The notes beneath the pieces are model-generated. The model saw only the letters and a program-made list of their open reading frames with translations. It ran no database searches and had not been told where the DNA came from. The translations under genes were made by a program, and so were the position numbers. A stretch of 64,000 nt of DNA from CAWIKY01 sp963836905 (GTDB taxonomy: Bacteria > Pseudomonadota > Alphaproteobacteria > Caulobacterales > Hyphomonadaceae): assembly GCA_963836905.1 (NCBI GenBank), contig CAWIKY010000006.1, positions 1,178,001 through 1,242,000 of the forward strand. Reading direction: 5' to 3'. Of the stretch, positions 1 through 8,482 are shown piece by piece (within the stretch, counting starts at the first letter, position 1; every line of letters begins with the position of its first letter).

Positions 1-512
1 CGGTTGTCACCGGCCGTGTCGAGCGCGGTATCGTGAAGGTCGGCGAAGAGATCGAGATCGTGGGCATCAAGGAGAAGGTGACCAAGACGATCTGTACGGG
101 TGTGGAGATGTTCCGCAAGCTGCTCGATCAGGGTCAGGCCGGCGACAATATCGGCGCACTGCTTCGCGGTATCGACCGTGAGGGCGTCGAGCGCGGTCAG
201 GTCCTGTGCAAGCCGGGCACGATCACGCCGCACACCAAGTTCGTGGCTGAAGCCTACATCCTGACGAAGGAAGAGGGTGGCCGTCACACGCCGTTCTTCT
301 CCAACTACCGTCCACAGTTCTACTTCCGCACAACGGACGTGACGGGCGTGGTGACGCTGGATGAGGGCACGGAAATGGTCATGCCGGGCGACAACGTCCA
401 CATGAACGTCGAGCTGATCCAGCCGATCGCGATGGAAGAGAAGCTGCGCTTCGCCATCCGTGAAGGCGGCCGCACCGTCGGCGCTGGCGTCGTTTCCAAG
501 ATCGTCGCGTAA
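1..512 (+). CDS. tuf: Elongation factor Tu, C-terminal part (partial at window edge)
   Basis: The gene is already open at the window edge. The visible frame begins at base 3 and reads VVTGRVERGIVKVGEE, which is EF-Tu domain 2. It continues through domain 3, including the conserved GRHTPFF and FRTTDVTG stretches, and ends in VGAGVVSKIVA. EF-Tu is the GTPase that brings aminoacyl-tRNA to the ribosome. The GTPase domain lies upstream of the window. The stop codon TAA at 510-512 sits in the loop of a hairpin that is copied twice more downstream. Identification is certain; only the 5' end is missing. Confidence 0.97.
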   Translation, partial: VVTGRVERGIVKVGEEIEIVGIKEKVTKTICTGVEMFRKLLDQGQAGDNIGALLRGIDREGVERGQVLCKPGTITPHTKFVAEAYILTKEEGGRHTPFFSNYRPQFYFRTTDVTGVVTLDEGTEMVMPGDNVHMNVELIQPIAMEEKLRFAIREGGRTVGAGVVSKIVA

Positions 513-627
513 GCGACGGTCGTCTGGAAACGCCCAGCCGGAAAGCATCGAAGATCGTCGCGTAAGCGACGGTCGTCTGGAAACGCCCAGCCGAAAAGCG
601 TCCAAGATCGTCGCGTAAGCGACGGTC
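498..627 (+). repeat. 53-bp tandem repeat, 2.5 copies, duplicating the tuf 3' end
   Basis: Units start at 498, 551 and 604. The first two are 53 bp and differ at only a few bases near their ends; the third is cut after 24 bp. Each unit begins with the last codons and stop of tuf. Each also holds an inverted repeat, GATCGTCGC-GTAA-GCGACGGTC (500-521, 553-574, 606-627), with a 9-bp stem (one T-G pair) and a GNRA-type GTAA loop. The TAA stop lies inside the loop. This may be an unequal duplication, a 3'-UTR stability element or an assembly artefact. Confidence 0.85.
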
Positions 628-646
628 CTTGAGACGAACACATCAC

Positions 647-677
647 AAAAGCTCCGGCCTCACCGCCGGGGCTTTTT
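647..677. terminator. Bidirectional intrinsic terminator between tuf and glsA
   Basis: A 12-bp stem (647-658 pairing with 665-676, one T-G pair) closes a 6-nt loop. It has AAAA on its left edge and TTTTT on its right edge. The stem core is GCtCCGGC with GCCGGgGC. It lies between convergent tuf and glsA, so it can terminate both. Confidence 0.85.
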
Positions 678-761
678 GCATTCCAGCGTTCCGTAAATTG
701 CTTTTGCGCGGGACAAATCACTTGTGTGCTGTCGTGGCTGTCTGCGCGAAGACATCACATA

Positions 762-1685
762 TCAAAAAATCGACCAGTCCATTTCGCGGGACATTGTCTC
801 AAGGGCGCGGGTCCCGAGCAGCGAGTTTCCAACGTCGTTCAGACCCGGCGACCAGACCACGATGGCGGCAGTTTCGGGTACGATGCAGAGAATGCCACCA
901 CCAACTCCGCTCTTTCCGGGTAGGCCCACGCGGAAAGCAAAGTCACCGCTGGCATCATAATGGCCGCACGTCAGCATGAGGGCATTGATGCGCCGCGCCT
1001 GATAGCCGGGGATACACGGATGATTGCCGCGTGGATCCACACCGTCATTTGCCAGAAACAGTCCCGCATGCGCGAGCTGACGCGTCGACATGGCAATCGA
1101 GCATTGGTGGAAATATCCGTTCAGGACAGCATCGACGTTTGTCTGGATATTTCCGAACCCGGCAAGAAAGTTGGCCAGGCTGCGGTTGCGAAATCCGGTG
1201 GCAGCTTCGGAAGTACGCACCTCTTCGTCGTAGCTGATTGCGTTGTCGCCGGCACGTTCGTGCATCCATTGCAGAAAATTGCGCGGCATGTCTCCGTCGG
1301 GCGTATGCTGGATGTATTCATCAGTTACGACCAATGCACCCGCGTTGATGAACGGGTTTCGCGGTATCCCTTTTTCCCGTTCAAGCTGGACGATCGAGTT
1401 GAAGGGATCGCCTGAAGGCTCGCGTCCGATCCGCTTCCAGAGATCGTCTCCGAACTCGTCCAGAACGCGGGTAAGCGTGAAGACCTTGGAGATACTCTGG
1501 ACGGAGAAGGGCTCCTCGGAGTCGCCGGTACTGACCGTCTGTCCATCCACCGTGGCGATGGTGATCGCAAACTTCCTTGGGTCGACATTGGCGAGTGCCG
1601 GAATGTAATCGGCAACCTTTCCGGCGCCGAAATCAGGCTTGAGGGCTTTACGGGTCTCATCGACCAATTTCTGAAGTGACGTCAT
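762..1685 (-). CDS. glsA: Glutaminase
   Basis: Serine-dependent beta-lactamase-like glutaminase that hydrolyses L-glutamine to glutamate and ammonia in the cytoplasm. The start MTSLQKLVDETRKAL gives 307 residues, the usual size for the family; an upstream in-frame start would add 28 unlikely residues. Family hallmarks are the SVQSISKVFTL segment with the Ser-x-x-Lys pair, NPFINAGALV, RQLAHAGLFLANDG and the C-terminal GKSGVGGGI loop. It is divergent from the metallophosphoesterase gene, sharing about 100 bp of upstream DNA, and convergent with tuf. The frame is intact. Confidence 0.95.
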   Translation of the reverse strand: MTSLQKLVDETRKALKPDFGAGKVADYIPALANVDPRKFAITIATVDGQTVSTGDSEEPFSVQSISKVFTLTRVLDEFGDDLWKRIGREPSGDPFNSIVQLEREKGIPRNPFINAGALVVTDEYIQHTPDGDMPRNFLQWMHERAGDNAISYDEEVRTSEAATGFRNRSLANFLAGFGNIQTNVDAVLNGYFHQCSIAMSTRQLAHAGLFLANDGVDPRGNHPCIPGYQARRINALMLTCGHYDASGDFAFRVGLPGKSGVGGGILCIVPETAAIVVWSPGLNDVGNSLLGTRALETMSREMDWSIF

Positions 1686-1786
1686 TGATAATCTTGCCCT
1701 TGCGTCGCCGCGAACTGGAAAGCGCGGCATTGCGCCTGTTCCCAACCGGACCTCGAAGCCCCATAGCATTCCGACAAGGAGTTTAC

Positions 1787-2614
1787 ATGCGAATTGCGTT
1801 TCTGGGTGATGTGGTCGGCCGGGCCGGTCGAACGGTTATCATCGACGAGCTTGCCGGGCTGCGAACGCGGTTGGCACTCGACTTCGTCATCATCAATGCG
1901 GAGAACGCTGCCGGTGGTTTCGGATTGAGCGAGAAGCTGGCTGAAGACCTGTTCGCTGCCGGGGCCGATTGCCTGACTTTGGGTAATCATGCCTGGGATC
2001 AGCGCGATGCGCTCACTTATATCACCCGCGAACCACGCCTGCTTCGACCGTGCAATTACCCGCCGGCCGTTGATGCCCCCGGCAAGGGATCGAATCTGTT
2101 CGTTCTACAGGATGGACGGCGCATAGCCGTGATGCAGGTGCTCGGGCGGCTTTACATGGACTCGCTGGATGACCCGTTTCAGGCAATTGAAAGGGAGTTG
2201 GGGGGCATGCCGCTCGGTGTCGTCGCAGATGCCGTGATCGTGGATATTCATGCTGAGGCAACGTCGGAGAAAATGGCAATGGGCCATTTCTGCGACGGCC
2301 GTGCCAGCCTCGTGATCGGAACGCACACACACGTTCCGACTTCGGATACGATGATCCTTCCGGGCGGAACCGCATACCAGACCGATGCGGGCATGTGCGG
2401 TGACTATGACAGCGTAATCGGCATGAAAAAGGAGATCGCTGTTCAGCGCTTTGCCACCCGGCTGCCGACAGAGCGAATGACGCCTGCAGACGGTGAGGGG
2501 ACGCTGTGCGGCGTTGTTGTCGACACTGATGACAGAACCGGACTTGCCAGATCGATCGAGCCCTTGAGAGTCGGCGGACGGTTGAAGGAAGCTCTGCCGC
2601 TTCTCGTAGGCTGA
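1787..2614 (+). CDS. TIGR00282/YmdB-family metallophosphoesterase
   Basis: Predicted cytoplasmic dimetal phosphodiesterase; characterised relatives (YmdB) hydrolyse cyclic nucleotides. I chose ATG 1787 because AAGGAG lies 5 nt upstream and the protein then opens MRIAFLGDVVGRAGR, giving 275 residues. Metal and phosphate residues are visible in GDVVGR, INAENAAGG, GNHAWDQ, DIHAEATSEK and GTHTHVPTSD. The last segment of the family, YQTDAGMCGDYDSVIGM, is present. It is followed after 86 bp by yebC on the same strand. The physiological substrate here is unknown. Confidence 0.92.
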   Translation: MRIAFLGDVVGRAGRTVIIDELAGLRTRLALDFVIINAENAAGGFGLSEKLAEDLFAAGADCLTLGNHAWDQRDALTYITREPRLLRPCNYPPAVDAPGKGSNLFVLQDGRRIAVMQVLGRLYMDSLDDPFQAIERELGGMPLGVVADAVIVDIHAEATSEKMAMGHFCDGRASLVIGTHTHVPTSDTMILPGGTAYQTDAGMCGDYDSVIGMKKEIAVQRFATRLPTERMTPADGEGTLCGVVVDTDDRTGLARSIEPLRVGGRLKEALPLLVG

Positions 2615-2700
2615 TGCTTTGCAGGGCCTTCCTTGCGCGGGCCGCATCGGTTAAAGGCTTCGCTGCTTTAACCGGTTTCAGGTAACAGGAAAGACCCTTC

Positions 2701-3459
2701 ATGGCAGGCCATTCCAAATGGGCGAACATCCAGCACCGCAAGGGTGCGCAGGACAAGAAACGCGCCGCCGCATTCGCAAAGTTCTCCAAGGAAATTACAA
2801 TCGCTGCCAAACTTGGCGGCGGGGACATAGACGGAAACCCGCGTCTCCGGCTCGCGGTCAAGAACGCGCGCGCCGAATCCATGCCGAAGGACAACATCCA
2901 GCGAGCTATCGAAAAGGGTGCGGGCGGCGAAACGGCCGACTATTACGACATTCGTTATGAGGGATTTGGTCCCGCCGGCGTGGGTCTTATTGTTGAGGTC
3001 TCGACCGACAACAAGAACCGCTCGGCGTCGGACGTTCGCTCGACCTTCTCCAAGAATGGCGGCAATCTTGGCGAGACGGGATCGGTCTCGTTCGGCTTCG
3101 ACCAGATTGGGGAGATTGTCTATCCGGCAGATGTTGGATCGTCCGATGCCGTCGTCGAGGCAGCCATTCTTGCCGGCGCGCAGGATGTCGAGAGCGAAGA
3201 CGATGTTCATGTAATCACCACGGATCGTGATGACTTCATGGAGGTCGCCAGCCAACTCGATACCGCTTTCTCCGACCACGAAGCCCGCTCGACGAAGCTG
3301 GTCTGGCGCACACAGACACCAATAGAAGTGTCCGGCGAGGACGCCGAAAAGCTGATCAAGCTGGTCGACGCTCTGGAAGACCTGGACGACGTTCAGAACG
3401 TCTATCATGCGGGCGACATCTCCGACGAGGAAATGGAGCGCATCGGCGAGCTGGGGTAG
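2701..3459 (+). CDS. yebC: YebC/PmpR (TACO1) family protein
   Basis: Highly conserved 252-residue protein opening MAGHSKWANIQHRKGAQDKK, the family signature. Members were first annotated as transcriptional regulators; TACO1-type relatives assist translation, with bacterial work pointing to relief of ribosome stalling at proline stretches. All three domains are present: the N-terminal basic domain, the central YYDIRYEGFGPAGVG segment and the C-terminal acidic domain ending in DEEMERIGELG. The frame is intact. Which of the two roles applies cannot be read from sequence. Confidence 0.95.
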   Translation: MAGHSKWANIQHRKGAQDKKRAAAFAKFSKEITIAAKLGGGDIDGNPRLRLAVKNARAESMPKDNIQRAIEKGAGGETADYYDIRYEGFGPAGVGLIVEVSTDNKNRSASDVRSTFSKNGGNLGETGSVSFGFDQIGEIVYPADVGSSDAVVEAAILAGAQDVESEDDVHVITTDRDDFMEVASQLDTAFSDHEARSTKLVWRTQTPIEVSGEDAEKLIKLVDALEDLDDVQNVYHAGDISDEEMERIGELG

Positions 3460-3491
3460 ACAACGGACCGCTGGTTCGTGAGGAGAAAGTC

Positions 3492-4325
3492 ATGAAGCTG
3501 ACGGTGCATGAGACGCTCAACTCTCCCGGCAAGGGGCGCGGGACCGGTGATGACCGTTTCGGCTATGACGAGGGCTCTGGCACATTCTGGGTTCTGGATG
3601 GTGCCACGGACGTCGGAGATATTCGGGTTTTCGAAACGCAGGAAAGCGATGCGGCATGGATAGCGCAGACGCTTAGCCTGATTTTGCAAGACACGCCGTA
3701 CCCCGGCGGCGACACGGCGCGTTATTTTGAGACCGTTATGTCGCGTGTTCGGGAGGCTGCACACAATGAGGCACGGATAGATATCGCCGCCGCCCCGGCT
3801 GAGCTTCAACCGATTGCTGCAGGTATCTGGGCAGCCGTTGCGGATGATACCCTGCATGTTGTCTGGGCCGGTGACTGCGTTCTCATGATTCGCGGCCCCG
3901 ACAACGTCGTTGACGTGATTACCACCGAAGGCAGGCCCGATCTAGAAACCCGCACGGCGAAGCGCCTCGCAACAGCCACTGCTGACGAGAAACGTGCGGA
4001 AATGCGCCGGATCCGGGCGTTGCAGAATACCACAGACGGCTATGCGATCTTCGGTTTGCGAGAGACAGCTGCCAGTGATCTCGACAAGCGGGATCTTGGT
4101 ATTCACTCCGGCACCGAACTGATTGCCATGAGTGACGGTCTGTGGCGTCTTGTCGAACCCTACGGTCTGATGACGCCGACAGAGCTGTACGATCTGATCA
4201 TGCGAGACGGTCTTTCCGCAGCACTCAAGGCTCTTCGCGATCACGAAGGCAGCACCGCATTCGACCCCTCTCTCCGCGTCAAATCTGCCGATGATGCCTG
4301 CGGCCTGTATGCACAGGTTGACTGA
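3492..4325 (+). CDS. PP2C-like protein phosphatase domain protein
   Basis: A 277-residue protein with a good ribosome site (GAGGAGAAAGTC before ATG). It shows a PP2C-type layout: GTGDDRFGYD near residues 17-26, VLDGATDVGD near 36-45 (the DG metal position), a central VVWAGDCVLMIR strand where PP2C has its GD-R element, and SGTELIAMSDGLW with the second DG. A C-terminal aspartate (SADDACG) fits the last metal position. It probably dephosphorylates Ser/Thr in the cytoplasm; no partner kinase is in the window. Substrate unknown. Confidence 0.7.
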   Translation: MKLTVHETLNSPGKGRGTGDDRFGYDEGSGTFWVLDGATDVGDIRVFETQESDAAWIAQTLSLILQDTPYPGGDTARYFETVMSRVREAAHNEARIDIAAAPAELQPIAAGIWAAVADDTLHVVWAGDCVLMIRGPDNVVDVITTEGRPDLETRTAKRLATATADEKRAEMRRIRALQNTTDGYAIFGLRETAASDLDKRDLGIHSGTELIAMSDGLWRLVEPYGLMTPTELYDLIMRDGLSAALKALRDHEGSTAFDPSLRVKSADDACGLYAQVD

Positions 4326-4365
4326 CAGGCTGGCCAGCACGCCTGATACGTCTATGTCGCCGAGA

Positions 4366-5592
4366 ATGACCGAGATAACTCCACCGAAAACCTGCGGTTT
4401 TACGCTCGACCCGGCCGCCGTGACGGCGCGCTGGCCAGGTTCCTGCCCCTCGCAGGCGCTCATTATGCCCACAACCGCAATATTGATTGCGGCGACGATG
4501 CGCCCCGAAACACGAGCGCACTCTCACCATGGATCACCAACCGCACGGTTCTGGAAGAAGAGCTGGCGCGCGCTGCACTTGGCGCTCACGGTATGGATGG
4601 AGCACGAAAGTTTCTGCAGGAAATTGCGTGGCGAACCTACTTCAAGGGCTGGCTGGAGCATCGCCCGCAGGTCTGGACGACCTATTGCGAGGACCGGGAC
4701 GCTGAATTCGTTCGATTAGCCGATCAACCATCTCTCAGGCGCAGGTATGAAGCAGCCGTAACTGGCCAGACCGGCATCGCCTGTTTCGATCACTGGGCCA
4801 AAACGCTCACCAGCCAGGGCTGGCTTCACAATCATGCGCGCATGTCTTTCGCATCGATCTGGCTTTTCGCACTGGACCTGCCGCTTGAACTCGGTGCGGA
4901 CTTCTTTCTGCAGCATTTGTTGGATGGTGACGCGGCCTCGAACACGCTGTCCTGGCGCTGGGTCGGCGGATTGCACACGCCCGGCAAGACGTATCTGGCA
5001 ACGCAATCGGCTATCGAGACCTGCACGGCAGGCCGTGTTCTCGCCCGAAGACCTCGCAGACAACGCTCGCGCTGTTGAAGGACCCGCAAATCCGTCGGCG
5101 GGACTGCTGCCGAGCGGAGATCCGTTGCCCGCCGCGCCGCATCTGTTGCTGCTTACCGATGCCGATCTTCATGTCGAAAGCCTCATGAACGACACAACCC
5201 AAACCGTTGCCGGAGTGTCCTTTGCCGCTGCTCGCTCGCCGAACGGCGCAGGCGCTGCGGCGCAGGACTTTTCGGATGGCTGCGTCGCGGATGCACTTCG
5301 ACGTTCTGACAAGCCATCGACGAGGCTCGAAGCCACACCTGACTGGATGGAAAGGCTTGCTGATCTTGCCGACGAAGCCGGAGTCGCAACGGTCACCACC
5401 GGCTTCGTGCCGGTGGGCTGGGTCCGCGACGTGATGCAGGGGCTGGAGGCTTGCTTGTCGGAACGCGGCATCGCGCTTAACCGGCTGCAACGCGACTGGG
5501 ACGCGGTGATCTGGCCCCATTGCGGCAAAGGCTATTTCAAGCTGAAAAAGCAGCTACCTGATCTTCTGGCCCAACTCGGTCTGCCGGTATAA
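4366..5592 (+). CDS. Photolyase/cryptochrome-like FAD-binding protein (two frameshifts)
   Basis: The FAD-binding half of a DNA photolyase/cryptochrome. SALSPWITNR, FLQEIAWRTYFKGWLEHRP, HNHARMSFASIWLF and SNTLSWRWVGGLHTPGKTY match the flavin-binding signature helices. The usual N-terminal antenna-binding Rossmann domain is absent: only about 25 residues precede the first conserved helix. Reading needs two frame changes, a missing base near 4431 and an extra base near 5037. With these corrected, a single protein of about 408 codons runs to GKGYFKLKKQLPDLLAQLGL. The start is uncertain (ATG 4366, or ATG 4354 in the same frame); no strong ribosome site is seen. Repair activity is inferred from family only. 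Confidence 0.75.
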
Positions 5593-5624
5593 CGGTGCAG
5601 GGGTAGTTCTAAGGGCAAGGCGAC

Positions 5625-5903
5625 ATGGACATTCAGCTTGAGGACGGCCCGTCGGGTGGGCGCTATAGCGTTATGCTTGACGGTCTCGTGGCGGAGATGA
5701 CCTTCTCGAAGGCCGGGACCAGCCGCATTATAATCGACCATACAGACGTGCCGGAAGGATTGAGAGGGAAGGGCGTCGGTCAGGCGCTGGTGGAACGCGC
5801 CGTCATGGATGCACGTTCACAGGGGAAGACGATCATTCCGCTATGCCCGTTCGCAAAAGCGGAAATCGCCAAACACGCAGACTGGCAGGATATTCTCGCA
5901 TGA
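5625..5903 (+). CDS. Small GNAT-fold acetyltransferase (YjdJ/COG2388 type)
   Basis: A 92-residue single-domain protein. IDHTDVPEGLRGKGVGQALVERAV is the acetyl-CoA-binding loop and helix (read here as IDHTDVP followed by GLRGKGVGQALVERAV), and IIPLCPFAKAEIAKH matches the C-terminal CPF signature of the minimal GNAT group. The stop overlaps the start of the next gene by ATGA, which implies translational coupling. The following gene is a paralogue of the same fold. Acceptor substrate unknown. Confidence 0.82.
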   Translation: MDIQLEDGPSGGRYSVMLDGLVAEMTFSKAGTSRIIIDHTDVPEGLRGKGVGQALVERAVMDARSQGKTIIPLCPFAKAEIAKHADWQDILA

Positions 5904-6184
5904 CCGATACCGTAATCGAGCACAAAGACAACGCCCAGCGCTATAGCCTGTGGCAAGACGGGCATGAAGCGTACCTGACCTATCAGGACAGGGGCGACGG
6001 CACACGCATCATAACACATACCATCGTCCCGGATCAGCTGGGCGGGCAGGGCCTGGGCAAGAAGCTCGTCAAACGTGCCGTTGAAGATGCCATCGATGAC
6101 GGCCTGAAACTCGCCTCGTCATGCTGGTTTGCAACCGGTCTCATCGAAAAAACGCCGGACTGGCGCAAACACCTGCTGGCATGA
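5900..6184 (+). CDS. Second small GNAT-fold acetyltransferase
   Basis: A 94-residue paralogue of the preceding gene. It shares the layout of a short beta hairpin (YLTYQDRGDGTRIITHTIVP) and the acetyl-CoA motif GGQGLGKKLVKRAVEDA. The C-terminal region differs: SSCWFATGLIEKTPDW replaces the CPF-type sequence with SCWF. ATG 5900 overlaps the upstream stop as ATGA, and its own stop overlaps the start of the YcgN gene in the same way. The three genes therefore form a tightly coupled unit. Function unknown beyond the fold. Confidence 0.8.
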   Translation: MTDTVIEHKDNAQRYSLWQDGHEAYLTYQDRGDGTRIITHTIVPDQLGGQGLGKKLVKRAVEDAIDDGLKLASSCWFATGLIEKTPDWRKHLLA

Positions 6185-6630
6185 GCAAGGCTTTCTGGGA
6201 AACGGTTCCGCTTGAGCGGATGACGGACGAGCAATGGGAGGCGCTCTGCGACGGGTGCGGCAAGTGTTGTCTTCTCAAGCTGGAAGACGAGGACACGGGC
6301 GAGATCGCCTACACACGTCTGCACTGCAAGCTGCTGGATGGCAGCACGTGCCTTTGCAAAGACTATGCGGGCAGGAAGCAGATCGTCCCCGATTGCGTAA
6401 AGCTGACGCCCGGCAATCTCTCGGCATTGAAATGGATGCCAGGCACATGCGCCTATCGCCTTCTGAACGAGGGCAAGCCGCTCGCTGATTGGCATCCGCT
6501 CGTTTCTGGTGACCCTGACAGTGTGCACGACGCCGGGATGTCTGTTCGCGGCAAGACGGTCAGCGAAGAGACGGTCATGGATGCCGATCAGATTGACTGG
6601 ATCGTCGACTGGGATGGAAATACGCCGTGA
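6181..6630 (+). CDS. YcgN-family cysteine-cluster protein (UPF0260)
   Basis: A 149-residue protein starting MSKAFWETVPLERMTDEQW. Conserved cysteines occur in LCDGCGKCCLLKLED, RLHCKLLD, TCLCKDY and PDCVKL, a pattern thought to bind zinc or an Fe-S centre. This is a known uncharacterised family (YcgN/UPF0260) with a conserved C-terminal ADWHPLVSGDPDSVH stretch. It starts inside the stop of the upstream acetyltransferase (ATGA) and ends convergent with the GMC oxidoreductase. No biochemical role is established. Confidence 0.9.
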   Translation: MSKAFWETVPLERMTDEQWEALCDGCGKCCLLKLEDEDTGEIAYTRLHCKLLDGSTCLCKDYAGRKQIVPDCVKLTPGNLSALKWMPGTCAYRLLNEGKPLADWHPLVSGDPDSVHDAGMSVRGKTVSEETVMDADQIDWIVDWDGNTP

Positions 6631-6639
6631 TGCAAAGGT

Positions 6640-8277
6640 CTACCCGGCCCGTGCCAGCGCTCTCGACTTCGCTGCTGCCTTGATCATATCCGCTGCCTTT
6701 TCGGCAACCATTATGGTCGGGGCGTTCGTGTTACCGGAAATGAGCCGTGGCATGATCGAGGCGTCCACGACACGCAGGCCTTCCACGCCGATGACGCGAA
6801 GTTGCGGGTCGACGACCGAACGGTCGTCAGCTCCCATCTTCGCCGTGCCCACCGGGTGATAGATCGTCGAGCCGCTTTGTCGCGCGAATTCGAGCATGTC
6901 ATCGTCCGTCTTCACATCTGGTCCCGGTGCAAGTTCGTGATCGATGAATTCGGCAAGGGCAGGCTGCTCGGCAAGCTGACGGCCCCAGTTCAATCCGGCA
7001 ACAATGGTTTGCTGGTCGAGCGCAACATCGAGATAATTGGGGATGATGGACGGATGGGTCGCAGGATCGGACGACTTGATGTGCACCGAGCCCCGGCTTT
7101 CCGGCCTTAACTGGCACGGAGCGATCGTCAGTCCGGGCTCTCGCTCGAGTTCCATGCTGCCTTCGGTCGCCAGCTTTTCAGCGTCCATCGACGCCGGAAG
7201 GATATGATACTGAACGTCTGGCCCTGAAAGTTCAGGACGGGTTTTCACAAAGGCTGCAATATGGGCCGCAGACAGGGTCAGAAGGCCTTTTCGCTGGGTC
7301 ACATACTTGAAGACTTCGCCAAGAAACTTCGTTCCGCGCGTCAGCTCGTTGATCGAAACCACGCCCGGTTTCAGACGGTAGCGCAGCCCTACCACATAAT
7401 GATCCTGCAGGTTCTCACCCACACCCTTCGAGGCTGCCACCACATCGATACCTGCCGCCTTGAGCCGCTCGGTCTGGCCTATGCCGGACAATTCTAGGAC
7501 TTGCGGAGTGTTGATCGCTCCGCCGGAGAGAATGACCTCACCCTCGGCGCGCGCAGTCTTGGTTTCGCCATTCTGGACATACTCGACACCGACAGCCCGC
7601 TTGCCTTCGAAAATGACCCGAGATGCGAGCGCCCGGGCTTCAATAATCAGGTTTGACCGTGACTTTGCCGGGTTGAGATAGGCAGCTGCAGCAGACCATC
7701 TGCGTCCGTTCTTCACCGTTAATTGGTAATAGGTGATGCCTTCCTGCTCGGAGCCGTTCACATCGTCATGCTCCGGCAGTCCAAGCTGGCGTCCCGCCGT
7801 GATGCAGGCGTCGGAAACAGGGTGGCGCTGGGTTACATCGCTGACATTCAGGGGGCCGCCCTTGCCGTGACCGTCGAGACCGTCCCGCTCCTGATGTTGC
7901 GACTTCCGAAAATAGGGCTCGACGTCCTCCCACGACCATCCGGTGCAGCCAAGCTGACGCCAGCCATCATAGTCGGCTTGCTGACCGCGTATATAGAGCA
8001 ATCCGTTGATCGAGGAGGACCCGCCTAGAACCTTCCCGCGGGGCCACATATGCGCCCGGTTACCGGTATTGGGGTCCGGTTCGGTCTCGTACATCCAGTT
8101 GACTTTCGGATCCTTCAGCGTCTGAGCATATCCAACCGGGATATGGATCATCATTGAGGTATCCTTGCCGCCGGCCTCCAGCAGCAGGACGCGCGACGTG
8201 CCGTCTTCCGTCAATCTGTTCGCGAGAACGCATCCGGCTGACCCGGCCCCGATTATGATATAGTCAAAAGACGCCAT
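6640..8277 (-). CDS. GMC-family FAD-dependent oxidoreductase (choline dehydrogenase-like)
   Basis: A 545-residue flavoprotein of the glucose-methanol-choline family. ATG 8277 is preceded by GAGAGG and gives FDYIIIGAGSAGCVLANRL, the FAD dinucleotide-binding motif. GMC signature 1 (GKVLGGSSSINGLLYIRG) lies near residue 82, signature 2 (SGGAINTPQVLELSGIG) near 255 and the active-site region YHPVGTAKMG near 477. It ends with NTNAPTIMVAEKAADMI. It resembles BetA but has no betB or betI neighbour, so the alcohol substrate cannot be assigned. An in-frame extension to 8430 was rejected because it precedes the FAD motif by 50 unrelated residues. Confidence 0.9.
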   Translation of the reverse strand: MASFDYIIIGAGSAGCVLANRLTEDGTSRVLLLEAGGKDTSMMIHIPVGYAQTLKDPKVNWMYETEPDPNTGNRAHMWPRGKVLGGSSSINGLLYIRGQQADYDGWRQLGCTGWSWEDVEPYFRKSQHQERDGLDGHGKGGPLNVSDVTQRHPVSDACITAGRQLGLPEHDDVNGSEQEGITYYQLTVKNGRRWSAAAAYLNPAKSRSNLIIEARALASRVIFEGKRAVGVEYVQNGETKTARAEGEVILSGGAINTPQVLELSGIGQTERLKAAGIDVVAASKGVGENLQDHYVVGLRYRLKPGVVSINELTRGTKFLGEVFKYVTQRKGLLTLSAAHIAAFVKTRPELSGPDVQYHILPASMDAEKLATEGSMELEREPGLTIAPCQLRPESRGSVHIKSSDPATHPSIIPNYLDVALDQQTIVAGLNWGRQLAEQPALAEFIDHELAPGPDVKTDDDMLEFARQSGSTIYHPVGTAKMGADDRSVVDPQLRVIGVEGLRVVDASIMPRLISGNTNAPTIMVAEKAADMIKAAAKSRALARAG

Positions 8278-8482
8278 GATGTTTCCTCTCCCGCTACGGT
8301 TCTGACTACCGTTTGGATGAAGGTTTGCACGCCGGGCCCCACTTGCAAAGACGGGCGCTTGCCGAATGTGAGGCGGCGTCCATGGTCGCAATTGGGCGAA
8401 TTGCGGCGGACGTGGCACTATTCCATTCACAGCGCGTTCAAAGGCAGGGTGCGAAAACCCGTGTCATCAGGAGGTAGTTGAA

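Noticed and set aside
498..627. Tandem repeats resembling a CRISPR array
   Set aside because: The 53-bp units are directly adjacent with no unique spacers, and the unit is a copy of the tuf 3' end.
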